A DNA stretch of 64,000 nucleotides from Nymphaea colorata. Its lineage: Eukaryota > Streptophyta > Magnoliopsida > Nymphaeales > Nymphaeaceae. The position numbers and the translations under genes are program-made. Positions 49,701 through 62,214 of the stretch are shown here, one piece after another (position 1 is the first letter of the stretch; each line of letters opens with the position of its first letter). The notes under the pieces are model-generated. The model worked only from the letters and a program-made list of their open reading frames with translations. It ran no database searches and had not been told where the DNA came from. Where the stretch lies: positions 23,825,703 to 23,889,702 of the forward strand of contig NC_045146.1 in the NCBI RefSeq assembly GCF_008831285.2, in the 5' to 3' direction.

Positions 49701-50467
49701 AAATACTATACTCTATCTAGAATGAAAAAAATGTTTAAGTTAAAACGAAATGCATCAAGGATAAACATAACTTTTGGATTGATTACCTCCGATAAAAACA
49801 CCGAAAACAGTCAATCCTCGTATGGACAAGCGAGTCCCTTTCTTTCTCATTTCAAAATAAAACTTCATTTTTCTAGAGCACTCTAAAAACAAAAAATTTT
49901 TGAGAATGCCAACACCAACCCTCCTACATTTTATTTACAAAAACTTGGTTTACATGTTTACCTAAACATAAAAGCAATTTCATAAAAACTCATTAAAAAA
50001 TTTGGTTTTCACAAAAATTGGTTTATGAAACGTGTCATTTGAATAAATCAGGTCATACATTGTAGCTCCTAATGTTCCTTCTAGTTGAATGGAAGACCAT
50101 TATACAAAAGTGAAACTTAAAATTTTCATCAGTATAAAATAAGAAAATGTGGGAAACATGTCTTTTCCATATTAATGACATGACACAGCAAACAAGTCCG
50201 GAAGCCGAATAAAGCAAACCAACCACTTCTAGGTCCCCCCTCCAGCTCCTTCTCTCCATGGCTTTCCTAATTTAGGCGCTGCTGATTTATGGTTCAGGTT
50301 TGTCTTGTTGAGAAACTGTCATCTCAACATGCTTTAACTTTGTCTTGGAAGCGCATCCTACGAATCACGATGCATTTCTAACACTGAGGACCTTAGCTTT
50401 CTATCTTTCCAACCCTTTTTCTTCTTTCAGATCGATTCTGTTCATCTTTTTCGTCGTTGGTGTCTCG
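46797..50467. other. Intergenic between PrimPol and CHX
   Basis: About 3.7 kb. The first 150 bases hold a leader that would serve a minus-strand gene. A GC-rich island at about 47395-47570 has ACGCGCTGGCGCGCG-type sequence and could be a promoter or leader in either direction. From 48.3 kb to 50.3 kb the sequence is AT-rich with TATATAAATACC near 48570 and TATACGTATA-type palindromes near 49550-49670. I see no credible protein-coding gene, though an upstream CHX exon could lie here. Confidence 0.4.
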
Positions 50468-53400
50468 ATGGGCTGCGCTACCCAGGCAGGTGCAATCGTG
50501 TTGTTAGGCCAGGCAATTTCCGTCCTTCTGGTGTTTCAGGTGGTTCACTTCTTCATAAAGAGGATCGGGCAACCTCGAGTTATCTCAGAGATTTTGGTAA
50601 GAATCAATTTATTGTTCTGCATATGTGCATATTTTACCATGGGGACAGGTATTTATCTCGAACAAATATTCATGCTTTACTAATGCATTTGTCTTTATGC
50701 AAAAGAACATGGAATTGGGTAGGCATTCAATTGATTCTAACCCGAATTATGAAGAAAATGTGGTAAAAAAATTGTCAGATGTATCGAAGTCCTTGAATTG
50801 TCTCAATTCCGGTTCTTTATGGTTTGAGCATTTTCATTATGTTGCCATCAGAAAGCATGGTAACAAGTCTACTTGGGTATCCCTCTTTCTGATGGGCTTT
50901 TTGGTGGCCTGCACTTAAGGGTTTCTGAATAAAGAAAATGTTGCATCTAGATGCGTCGATTAGGGTTTATCTTTTTGGTTCCCCTGGAACCTTACATGAC
51001 TGTTGTGCATGGCATTGTTTAAAACTTGAATTCTTGTTGGGTTGTTCAAATAAGATGGTAAAAAATTTGATAGGCTTTTATGATCATTCAGTTGCTACCT
51101 TATTTGTGTTTAAGGTCATTTTTTTGTGAAAGCTGGCATGTGATTACATCTGTATGGTTAGATAAGAAACCAATTTGAAGAGTTAATTATGTACATCAAG
51201 AAGCCCTACCGACATATGAGGTGGCCAACTTCAGCATTGGCACTTGAATTTAGTTCCCTCTAAAGCAGAACATGATTAAATTTTAATTTATAGATACCCA
51301 CTTAGAGTCTAGATGTATCGTTATCAACAAGGATTATTAAATTATCTAATCTATGATGAATATATAAAACCCACTGTCATCATTTCAACAACCTTGAAAT
51401 TCTTGTGCACAGAACATAGAACACGCATCCATTCTTGTAAAATTGGACATAAGGATGCAAACAAAATTAGTGTTAGATTTAAAGAAAAAAAGTTGTACAT
51501 TTATAAAATTTCATCAGTTGGCATATCATCCAAATTAAACGTCGGTTTTGTTCTGTTTAGTTGTATACGTGCCCAACTTTTATGCAAGTCTATTGAACTT
51601 GTTACGGTATGTGTTGCGTTCTATCATTTGAAAAGGAATTGTACTTTTGGGACACCACCTTATGCTCTTTCCACAAAGTTACAAGCCTTCAGAAGTGCGA
51701 AGGTGGACGACCACTTAAGCTTCTGAAATATTTGCTTCCGAATCAATGCACCGGCAACTAAACATTCATGGTCTGTGGATGGTGCAGACGGGTATGCTGG
51801 TTGGGACGGTGCTAAGCAGGATTGGGCCTCTGGGTGGTGAATTCGAGGGTGCCTCACGGGAGGTTCTGGGCGGCGTCGCCAAGATAGGGCGCACCTTGTA
51901 CATGTTTATGATTGGGTTGGAGCTGGAACCGGCGTTCCTGTTGCAGAGCAGCAAAAGGGCGTCGCTAATCATGGTCAGCACCCTCTGCGTCTCCACGGTT
52001 ATCAGCCTCGCCTTCACGCCGTTGGTGATGGACACATTGCAAACGAAGATGGGCTACTCTCGCTTCGTCTTCCTCTTTACTGTCATCATCGCCGGCACCA
52101 GCGCCCCCACGGCCGTCAGGGCTGCAGCTGAGCTGAAGCTCGCCACGACAGACATTGGCCGCCTGGCCATCACCACTTCCATCCTCAGCGACATGGTCGT
52201 GCTCTTACTCGTCGGCATCAACCCCGGGCCGTCATTAGTCGTGTTTTCGGATATCGTACACGACACTTGCTTGCTCGCCATCAGCCTGATTTCTACACTG
52301 TACGTCTGTCGTCCGGTGCTCACGTGGTTGAACAGGCGGAACCACGGTAGGGAAATAAACAACTTCCAGTTTGGCGTCCTCATCGTGGGGCTTCTGTGCC
52401 TGACGATGGGTGGGAGCGAGGGATCAAGCGAAGAAATCTTCTTTGCCTTATTTATGGGGCTGGCATTCCCGAAGACCGGCAAGCTGGGGAGGTCGGTGGT
52501 GAGGCGGATGCGGTCACCGGTGCACGAGCTCCTGCTGCCGCTGCTCTTTGCTTACGGGTCGATGCAGGCGGACGTGAGGAATATGCGTGGGAGGGACGTG
52601 GGGCTGGTGTTCGCCACCGTCGTGCTGTCACTGGTGGGGAAGATATTGGGAACCACCTGTGTCTGCAGGCTGCTCGGCATTCCATGGGCACAGACCACCG
52701 TTATGGGACTCCTGCTCAACGTCAAAGGTCAGGTGGATCTCATCATTCTCAGCCGAACCGTCAGCAACGACGTAAGTGATTTTCTTTCTCTCTCTAATTA
52801 TTCTAGTGGCAGAGCCAGCCAAAAATTTCTGGTTGACGGGCACTCCTATTTCAAATTTTAAATTTTTTAAAAGGGGATTAATATGTTAATGAGAAAATAA
52901 TTAGCGGGTATATTAAACATGATGTGTAGGTTTGCGTGGGCAATTGCCCACACATGCCTACTCCACTGCTCTAATATATTAAGTTGATCAGCTGCTACTT
53001 TTGATTCCTTTGAAAAGCAAATATGAAATGTAACAAGTTCAAAATGCAATACGTTGTTCTGCTTAAACTATAACCAGTGCTAACTCAATGGTTAGGCCTG
53101 ATCTACAGAAAGCAGAGCAGGAGGTACTCCTAGTGGCGATAATCAGCGCCATTATCAACACAGTGATCACACCCCCTATGGTGATGGCAATTGTGAAGTT
53201 CGAGCGGCAGAGCATCACCGGATACAAGGCGGTGGGTCTCCAGCTGCTGCCGCCAGAGTCCGAGCTGCGCATGCTCACGGCCGCCCACATGACCGCCTCC
53301 CTCCCTTCCCTCCTTAGCCTCGTGGAGGGCATTCGCGGCCCCTTCGCCTCCCCCACCTCCGTGTACTTCATGCAGCTCATCGAGCTCACCGACTCTAATG

Positions 53401-54407
53401 CTTCTACGCTCCTGCAAGCCGAGCGCGAGAAGCCCTCCTCCCTCAGAGGTAGGCCCGTCAGTTTGGATCCCGCAGATTCATCAGTCAATGCCGCCGCCGC
53501 TGCTGCCATTGCCGACGACGAAGAAGATGAGAACTCAGGCACGACCTTGGCCTCAGAGACGAGGCAGATCGGGATAGCGCTAAACAGCTTCAAGCAGGCA
53601 ACGGGCATCTCCATCCGCCATGTCAAGGCCATCTCCGGCTTCTCTAACATGCACGAAGACATCTGCAACGGTGCCGAAGACCTCCGCGCTTCCCTCATCA
53701 TCATACCGTTCCACAAGCAGCAGATGGTCGACGGTGGAATGGAGACCGTCAACGAAGGCCACCGCTCGGTGAACGAGAAGGTGCTTCGCCACGCCCGGTG
53801 CACCGTCGGTATACTAATAGACCGCGGTCTGGGGCTGGCAGCCCAGGCTCCGGTGGCGCCTGGGCTGCTCTACCAAGTGGGAGTCCTCTTCTTCGGCGGG
53901 CCCGACGACCGTGAGGCCCTGGCCTATGCAGCTCGGATGCTGGACCACCCAGGCGTGAACCTGACGGTGGTGAGATTTCTACCCAGCAATGACGAAGACT
54001 ACGGGAAGGCCCTCGAGATGCAGGCAGCGATCGAGAACAAGGTGCTGACGAAAATCAGAGAGCATGAGAGAGAGAGAGCGGACGACAATAACTACGTTGC
54101 GAAATTTTACACGCGCTACGTCGCAGCCGGCTCGGTCACTTACCTGGAAAAATATGTCGCCAACTGCGTGGAGACGGCGAACGCGATGGACGAGCTGCAG
54201 GGTACGTACCACCTCCTGGTGGTTGGGAAGGGGAGCAGCGAGGGGACGCCTCTGACGGCGGGGATGGCAGATTGGGTTGAATGCCCCGAGCTAGGCCACA
54301 TTGGCGACCTGCTGGCGTCGACGGACTTCGGCTACCCAGGCTCGGTGTTGGTAGTCCAGCAGTGTAGGAACAACGAGAACGCGGAAGAGGAAGACGATTT
54401 TGCTTAG
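50468..54407 (+). CDS. CHX: CHX-family cation/H+ antiporter
   Basis: Monovalent cation:proton antiporter 2 family; plant CHX proteins move K+ or Na+ against H+ at endomembranes or the plasma membrane. Exons 50468-50596, 51788-52771 and 53109-54407 join in phase to 803 aa. The membrane part includes IGQPRVISEI (family signature), GTVLSRIGPLG, MFMIGLELEPAFLL and TTSILSDMVVLLLVG, which keeps the conserved Asp of the transport core. The cytosolic tail has the usual IIPFHKQQMVDGG and VGVLFFGGPDDREALAYAARM. The exon 3 border at 53109 is chosen because earlier AGs put a stop in frame. The first usable ATG gives only about 30 residues before the signature, shorter than the usual 60-70, so an upstream exon may exist. 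Intron 2 holds a MITE. Confidence 0.92.
52803..52969. mobile_element. hAT-type MITE in CHX intron 2
   Basis: TAGTGGCAGAGCCAGCC at the left and CCTACTCCACTG at the right make a degraded inverted repeat of the GGCGGAGCC type seen in the other MITEs here. CTCTAAT occurs on both sides but a clean 8-bp duplication is not visible, so the ends are approximate. Confidence 0.6.
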
Positions 54408-55047
54408 AGAACAGACAAAAAAATTGAGCTTGAGCTTGTCATCTCAGCTCGTTTCTTGAGCATTCTTCGGTGGTTCGGCATCTGGGATCATTGGTGGCAG
54501 AAGCTCGTTCGGGCTGCAAATGCTGCAGGGCGCAGGTCATTGAAAGATGAGACAGACTCTGGGTGTTCCACCAGCACCAGAACTTGTCTGAAAACTGATG
54601 GCGCCACAAAAGATATCACGAAGAATGGCAAATAGCTTCCTCTTGTGTATTATTTACGGAAGCAGGATTGAGGGTCTGTGGTGGTTGTATTTGACACAGA
54701 TTTTGTACATTTCATATACATAAAAAAAAAAGAGAGGCAATTGGTAGTCATCGATTTATCTAAATCTAGACACAATTGGCATATCTCCATATGAAAGTAG
54801 CCAAAGAAAAAGCTCTGTTGACCCCGCCAGGAAATTTATATGAAAAGTAGCTACTACAAATTTTAGCTTCAAAAACATGGAGCTGTAACTACATAGAAGA
54901 GTGGAACATACTAAAGCTGCGAGAAAAAGAAAACTGCAGAACATACAAATTTAGTATAGCAAGTTTCGGTAGACTATTATGAAAGGGAGTGTTGCGTCAT
55001 ATCTGAAACTTCTGTGCATCACACTCCAACATGGAACTTTCAGTTCA

Positions 55048-58000
55048 TTATTTCGGAAACTTCAATGCTTCAAACCGTGCTGCAAGAGAATCATAATCCG
55101 GCAACTTGGGATGAACGTGAGGAAGGGATTTCCGTCTCCCATCCTGCAGATCTTCCATGGCAGGTGGGGTTGATTTCATCGGATCAGTGGACAATCGAGG
55201 CAGTGATGGAGCAGGTCTGCTGGGTGGCCCCGATGAAGGGCTGATCTGACGGCTATTGTATAATTTATGATTGTTGAAACTATTGGTATAGCCAGATTCA
55301 CTTTCTTCCTCTGTTTCATCTCCAGAGGAAGCATCAAACCTTGGACCGGAGGAGCCGTTGCTGTTCGTTTGAGGCAAGTTGCAGCTGTGCCTTCTAAGCA
55401 ACTTCTTATTGACTAAGCGAGCAGAACTCTCTTCATCACTTGAATAATGCATGTCGTCCGGATTTCGAGATTCGTTCCCTCTGCTGCTCTGAAGGATGCT
55501 GTCACCAACTCTACGATTATAGTTCTTTGGAGCAATGTAATCAAGTTCAGAAGCATCTGACGTGAAAGGCTCAGTCGGAATAGGCCTGTTGCTGCTGAAT
55601 TCTCCACTGTTCCTCCTGGACTCAGATCGCAACTGAGAAACTCTTTGATTGAACTGATCTGTGCTCTGATTAGCGAGAGAAGCAGCAGAATGTGCAGCAG
55701 CAACTGCTTTATCAGCATACAGGGCTGCAGCATGAGCAGCTAAGGCTGCGCTCTCAAAATATTCAACCTTGGTATTCCTGCTAGCACTACCAGCAATGGT
55801 TTTAGCACACGGAAAGGGGAAGTTTATGAAAGAAATGACTCTCCAAATTACAGAAGCTACCTGTCTGGAGGATGATTAATGAAATTATCGTCTGATGTCA
55901 CGGTTTCTGCAGACAAATTATTAGCAGGACGGGGAGAAAGAATGTGGTCCGGTTGTAAAAGTTTTGCTGGCATACTATTCTCAGGGTTACGAGAACTGTT
56001 GTGATCTGATAGCACAGCCTTTGACGGCATATTGTTTGCGTGATGGTGGGAGATGTTATGATCAGATGGCACAACCTTTGCTGGCGTACTATTTGCACTC
56101 TGAAAGCGAGTTGGACCTTCCTGACATGTATGCAAAATTTAGAAAGCAGGAAATTAAAGAGTAAGAATCCATCCAGAGAATGACCATATGTGGGAAAATG
56201 GCTGACAAGAAAATGTTTATTACGTACAAGCGCATCTTCAGGAGGTTTGAGTAGTTCTCTCTCCGTTGCGGATGAATCCCATTTGACCTGATACTCTTTG
56301 GCTATTTCCTGAAGAACCCTCAGCTTAGTCTCTCCGGAAGGTGCCTTGACAGTCAGCCTCTCGATTAACTGTTGGAAACAATAAGGATCGTCATCGCTTC
56401 AACCACTAGATACCACTACCAGAAAACAACTAATCCCAAATGTAATTTGTTTCTTATACATTTGGACCTTCACAACAAAGAGAGCATGAAGCTAGATGAA
56501 CACATGGGAAGTCAATACCACATGTTTCAAAGCCAATCTGAATGGACATAGATCAGCAGATTTCAAATTGATCGCCAGTCTATTTCAATATTGTTTCAAT
56601 GTTTTCCATCAAAAGAGTAAGTGCCAAATAACTTGTTCATATTGCAAAACTTTCAACGTTCTTTAGAGAACTTACAGAACGGTTCACGCCACAGTCTGGA
56701 CGCAACTCAGCTGCCCCAGCAACGAACTCTTTGCCATATTTCTTCTCAACAAGTTTACTTATTTTCTGGAGTTCAGGAATGTCAGCGCAACGAGGGGCTG
56801 CGAATATTAAGCTGGAGATTCCTTCCTTAAGATCAATGGGACATCCCCTGGTAATTGGTATCAATTGAAGACAACATTAATATGATTGAGTTCTGTTATT
56901 TTGAAGTCTAAAGCAGAGAAAATAACGAAACAAACCTTTGTGATTCGATTACAGACAAGCGGGCTATGACAAGCTCACAAAACAGCTCAATGATCTCATT
57001 TGCTGCCATAATATTTTGTTCTCTGATCACATGTTCCACCTATAATGCAACAAATGCAATTAGTGATTAAGCTGAATAAACAACAGAACCCCGTGTGTTT
57101 CACCTTCACAGTCTTCCTGTATGTCCACAATGAAAACACCCTCTTTCTGAAATATAATGGGGAACCATTCATGTTCGATAATGGCGTTTTACATGCCGAA
57201 ACCACTCAGAGACAGTTAACGTAAAAGCAGAGAACTCTCCGAGCTTGGGGTTGGGGGTTGGGAGGGATGGCATCTTATTATAGTTCACAGAAACAACCCA
57301 GTTGCCAATGATGGAAATGGCCCCTAAGGATCTATCAGTAAGCCAACCTGTGGCATGATTTTTCAATGAGTAAAGAATATCGATTTATCTTGCTCTGTCG
57401 GAAAAATTTTCCTGTTTCTTATCCTTGGGGCAAAGGGATGCACACTGCAGGCATTGTAACTCGGAGGATTTAAAGCGACGAGAACTTATCAGGAAGAAGA
57501 AGACGATGGTCTTCGTTCGCATATGCTCATATGGCATATGAGAAGGAAAAGTATTTGGAAATCTCCCCGTAGAAATGGCTGCTAATTCCCCTGATGGCTA
57601 AGCCAATTTTGGAAAATCTCGTAAAATTAACGTTCTGTAACATTGTCCCTTTAATTCCTACTGAAACACAGTAATCGGTCCGACGGGTGACACAATGACG
57701 CACATTCTGAATACAGCACGAATCTGTGCTTTCCTAATCTGTAAACAGTAATCGAAAGAGAAAAAGGGAAAAGTATTAGATCGGTTTGAAGCATTAATAC
57801 CCGAATCCTGGCGCTGGTTTCCTGCCCGGACTCCAGGAGCATGGCTACATCGCGCTTCATCTGCTTAAGCACCGCACTACGCTTGTTCCTCAGCAGCTTT
57901 ATCCTCGAAATCGCAAGCTTGATTGCCGTTTTCCTAGCAGCAAAACCCTCGTCAGGAAGATGAAAGGCGACAATAAACCCCCCAAAAGCAAAAAAGAAAA

Positions 58001-58053
58001 TATCCACGCTTCTTTTCTTACCATTTCGACGAGTTGAACCCCTTGAAGAACAT
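55048..58053 (-). CDS. ISTL: IST1-like protein (ESCRT-III regulator)
   Basis: IST1/Vps4-associated regulator of ESCRT-III in multivesicular body sorting; plants have several IST1-like members. Seven minus-strand exons join in phase: 58022-58053, 57801-57933, 56936-57039, 56676-56847, 56228-56368, 55861-56120 and 55048-55786, giving 526 aa. The N-terminal IST1 helical domain has WKTAIKLAISRIKLLRNKR, DVAMLLESGQETSARIR, ANEIIELFCELVIARLSVIE and GCPIDLKEGISSLIFAAPRC, and closes with AELRPDCGVN and VLQEIAKEYQVKWD. A long, Ser/Asn-rich, disordered region follows, with an Ala-rich stretch (ESAALAAHAAALYADKAVAA). The protein ends LPDYDSLAARFEALKFPK, a MIM1-like tail that would bind MIT domains. The start MFFKGFN matches the short first exon of the family. 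It is tail-to-tail with CHX, 640 bases apart. Confidence 0.95.
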
Positions 58054-58599
58054 GGCTCCTCAAAATCGGCGTCTGAGAATCTCTGCGCCGAAGCAGAGAA
58101 GAAGGATTTTAGCGAGGGAGGAAGAAGACAAGTCGGTGCCTCCGAGTCCCTCCTCTGCGCCCGTTTCTTTTCTTTTCCAACGGTCACTAAAAAGAGTTCG
58201 AACGGGCAGAAAAGTGTGGGTCGGTTGCTTTTGATTGGGACCCTCCTGACTTCAAGTCCCGTCCGGATCGGGTCCCGAAATGTAAGCGGTTCGAATCGAA
58301 TTTGGTGTTTCGAGCATGGACATTGTTGGGTCCCGGCTAGTTATTTGGATCCTGGATCAGGTAATACGAAAATCTGAACGTAAGATCTGAGTTACTGGTT
58401 CTAATGTCACATCAGCATTTGGATCTTCTGTAGCCAACCTGTCATGGGGAAGTTTATAGGTAGCTCTTGGGTCTCTTGAATATAAGAAAAACTTATTTCA
58501 TGTTGAATATAAGAAACCTAGGAATAGTTTAGGAGACGAATCGAACTTGGATTGATATTTGAAAAAACTACTTCAAAACAGTTAGACGTGAAAAAAATC

Positions 58600-59000
58600 C
58601 AACAACTAATTGAGAAATTGGATCAGATTCGGGTTTAAGAATTGACATGTGATCAGATTCTAACTCTAATTTATTGTTAAATAAATATCTGATCAGATTT
58701 CGGATTTTAATTTTGGATTAGTTTCAAATAGTTGTTTGCATGTCCAATATCTATACATGTTGAGAGTCAGTTCTCAACATAGCATGTTGCGGTTAAGATT
58801 AGGTTGTGTATGTTAAAAGTTAAATTCTGATTGAGATATGAATCTAAAACTCCGATTCAGATATGATTTGAATTGTGAATTTAAACATCAGATTCAGATA
58901 TAGCATGGACTTTTCTTCATTTATACTGAAATCCAAATTTGAATTCTGAACATGTGAACATCTGATAAATCGAACATAGTAAAGGGTACATTTTAAAATC
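58600..59000. repeat. GATTCAGATAT-type repeat cluster
   Basis: Diverged copies of GATCAGATT and GATTCAGATAT recur, very like the subterminal arrays of the hAT element at 25.7-31.4 kb. It is probably a remnant or short derivative of the same family. No ends are visible. Confidence 0.4.
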
Positions 59001-59954
59001 ATAACATGATAACTCAAAAGTGCCGGTCACCCTGGACACCCAATTGGGGACTTGATTTCAGCTTATCTCTAGATAGATGAATCAAGCTCTCCCCTACAAA
59101 TTAAACTGCCAGTTGAGCTATATGATGCTTGGATTCATTATTATCTTTTTTTAAGAGTTTGAAACAAACTCAGACATGGATTTAGCGGGGAAGGGGCGGA
59201 GAGACACTCAGATGGGGTCTTGATTTGGATGTGATTTGGAATGCTGATTGAAATGCAAATTTAGAAGAGTCTGATTTAACAAGTGGGTACCTGATCATAA
59301 TTTCCTTGAGGTATTTTAAGTTTTTATATTCAAGAAAGATTTGTTCATAATTTCAGGTGAACAAGGGGTGAACAAAAGATTAACAATCCACCACTAGGAA
59401 AGAAGCAGGAAGGCCTCTCCATTCTCTTCCTCTTCGTCTTTGAGGTTTTGAATTGCATGTGAACCAGTATGGTACACCAATGCGATCCTCCCAAGTATGA
59501 AAAATAGCAACCCATAATTGCGGAGGGACTTGATCAAGGGAAATTTCTTGAACGGAGCCAATTAAGCCAACGAAATTCCGACTGCATGCGACCGGTAGAG
59601 ACTAATGACTTCAATCCACAGGGCAAATGAAGTGAAAGTAGAAAAGGAAAAGGATTTATTAGAACTGGTCACCTTTTCATGTGATACCAAATACAATACA
59701 GAAAGATTACATCCCAAAGAGGAGAAAAAATTTTGGTTTCACAACCATCCAGTGCTCTAATCCAGCTCTCAATGTTAAAAAACAAACGGGAAGAAGAAAT
59801 CGAATATATTAAGAGGGAAGATCAGGTGGCTCCATTGGTGGCGCTGCTAAAATATTGAAACACCATTAGAGTCCACAAGTTTTCACTGTCTCGCCGCTGG
59901 CAAGAGACCAGCCTCGCTATATAGTGCGCACTTTGAACATTTGATCCTTTCTGC

Positions 59955-60311
59955 TTAAAGACAAACGCCGGGAGAAGAACATGTTAGAGAAACCAGCGCC
60001 TGCTCGACCTGCTGCGAAGGGTTCCTGTTGAGCAGAGAAACTATATAGTCCATCAGCTCCCCTTCACAAGGAAGCCTAAGGGGGCCATGCCCATCCAGCC
60101 CAAATTCTTCTTCTGCCATACCCAACAGCTCTTTGAAAATTGGGTGATTCAAGTACGTCAATGGAACCACATACCTCTTGCCATCAACTGCATAGACTGC
60201 AAAATGGCCCTTACTGTACCTACCCAACGTACTCTCATCTTCTATCTCCACCTTTCTACTCTTCTTGGCCAGCCACTGCCATTTTCTGGCGATTTCAAAG
60301 AGAAGGACCAT
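59955..60311 (-). CDS. SAUR: SAUR-family auxin-responsive protein
   Basis: Small auxin-up RNA protein, 118 aa, intronless as is usual. Family members promote acid growth by inhibiting PP2C-D phosphatases at the plasma membrane. The start MVLLFEIARKWQWLAKKSRK is the basic amphipathic N-terminus of the subgroup with an IARKWQ motif. The SAUR core reads KGHFAVYAVDGKRYVVPLTY, LNHPIFKELLGMAEEEFG and GPLRLPCEGELMDYIVSLL. The frame is open 23 codons further upstream, but the TATA box at 60401-60406 would place transcription start around or downstream of that upstream ATG, so 60311 is preferred. Confidence 0.95.
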   Translation of the reverse strand: MVLLFEIARKWQWLAKKSRKVEIEDESTLGRYSKGHFAVYAVDGKRYVVPLTYLNHPIFKELLGMAEEEFGLDGHGPLRLPCEGELMDYIVSLLNRNPSQQVEQALVSLTCSSPGVCL

Positions 60312-60400
60312 CTTGGAGCTAAGAACTGGCAGAAGAGGGAATAAGGGGAAGCTGAAATTTAACATTACTGGGAAGGACAAGAATAGTGTGGGAGGAGTGA

Positions 60401-60406
60401 TTTATA
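60401..60406 (-). promoter_or_regulatory. TATA box of the SAUR gene
   Basis: Minus strand GCTATAAATCACTCC, 90 bases before the chosen start codon. TATAAAT is a near-consensus plant TATA box, and it helps decide the start. Confidence 0.75.
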
Positions 60407-60599
60407 GCAGTGCAGATGGGCTGGCTTGCAGAAAAGAGAAAGGGTGGAGGCGGTGGTGTGACATGTGAGTCTGAAAGATGGTGAAGGGTGGATTTTGTAT
60501 AGAATGATGATTGGGTGCAATGTAAAGTTGTGCAGTGAAACTTTGAGAGCGCTTTTTCTAAAGTTTCTTTTTTCAAAAATCTTAGTCTTACACGTGCAT

Positions 60600-62181
60600 G
60601 AAGCCGCAGTACGTCAGATCCTGCAAATCTAGCAGTCTTAGATCCTTTTACTAGGGTATCTGGATAAGATTTTATAGGTCATTCAATCTTGGGAGCTTTT
60701 AGTTGTTAAATTTTTTGTTCCCATAAAAATCCTACTTGCAGATTCAACTAAACCCATCCAAGGTTAAACATCTGGTTCATGAACTATGAAGAACGCATCC
60801 ATAACGTTGAATTTGGAAAAGAAGCTAAGAATTAAGTTGACTTTTGAAGTGCAACTGCATAATCTCATTGCAGTTTCATTGAACGGAATCTATTGTGACT
60901 TAATTGCTATGTAGAGTTGATGGGGGCTTGAGAAAAGAAAGTGTGCGTGTGTGAGAGAACAAGGCTAACAGTCTCTCATCTCATCCATCAGTTGGGGAGG
61001 GGCTTTCATGTGATGCTCTTAAATGGGCTCCTGCTTTTCTTTAAATTGATGGGCTGCATCAATTTGTGTGGCCGCTTTTCTGAAAAAGCAAATTTTTTGG
61101 CTTTGATTGTACAGTAGGATATGGTTTCTCGCTTCTTCTCTACGGATTCGTTTTTATTTTCTTTTGTTTTGTCTTATTCATGTTGTGATCTTGCATCCAT
61201 ACTCTTTGAATGCTTTGAGGTTTGTTTAATAGAAGTTCCTTTTCGCTAAGCTCGTTTAATCGAAGTTCTCCTCTCTGCCGTCATCTTTTTTATGGGTAGA
61301 GATTTGTGGTGTGGGACAAACCTGAAGAACAAAAAAGATCTGGTGGCTTAAGAATATGTTACTCTGCCTAAGAATTACAGATATCAGAAAAAAAAAAAAT
61401 CTCTTATTTTAAAGTAGTGGGTTTTTATCCAAGACTCTAATTCAATTTGTGCAATGGCCTTGCGACACAAATACAATTTCATAGCTTCTCTTTTCTCTCG
61501 AATAGATGAAGAGTTTTTCATTTGATGAGATCTTAGATATCTACTTTCATTAAATGCAGTTCGAAAACAATTTTCACAAAACATTTTTCTCCATTGGCAT
61601 GAGATGGCACAAAGTGTTTCTCTCTACAAGGTCAGCTTGCTTCAACCTCCTGGTGTTGACTCCCTCATAATCTCCTTTGGGCTGGGGGTCCTACTCACTG
61701 ATCCAAAACTATTGCATGACTTATTCTGTTGGGCCGCATTCAAACTCAAAATAGCGTTAAAGGGTCTGACTTTCACCTTATGAGCAGGTGTCTTCTATGT
61801 TGTTGTGTCGAATAAACTACCAGTCACTTATTGTGGTTGTGTCTAGTGTCTCAAGATCTTTATGCACTTACTTAGTCTACGTCTCGCATTGAAGTTATAA
61901 ACATATTTACAGTTTGGGACCTGAACCATGAACCAGCTAAAGTGAAAAACAACAGGAAATGACGTATCATTTGGAGAATTTAGTTGTTTACGTTTTGATG
62001 GGCCATTTGGAACTTCAGAAATGATATTATTTATAGGAATAAGTTGTCTCCGTTCAGCGCATGACATCCTTTATTTTGTATGATGTTTGATTAATTTATC
62101 ATAACTTATGGGAGAATGGTAGTATCTTCATCTCTTGTCCAGGTTCAACGTTTCTTTGGACTTGTGTTAATGTTATTCTCT

Positions 62182-62214
<33 letters not shown>

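Noticed and set aside
49537-49725. Palindromic TATACGTATA sequences as regulatory sites
   Set aside because: They sit in simple AT-rich sequence with no gene start near, so chance and microsatellite drift explain them.
53063-53803. A 246-codon minus-strand open frame
   Set aside because: It is the antisense shadow of CHX exon 3, whose GC-rich codons leave the opposite strand open.
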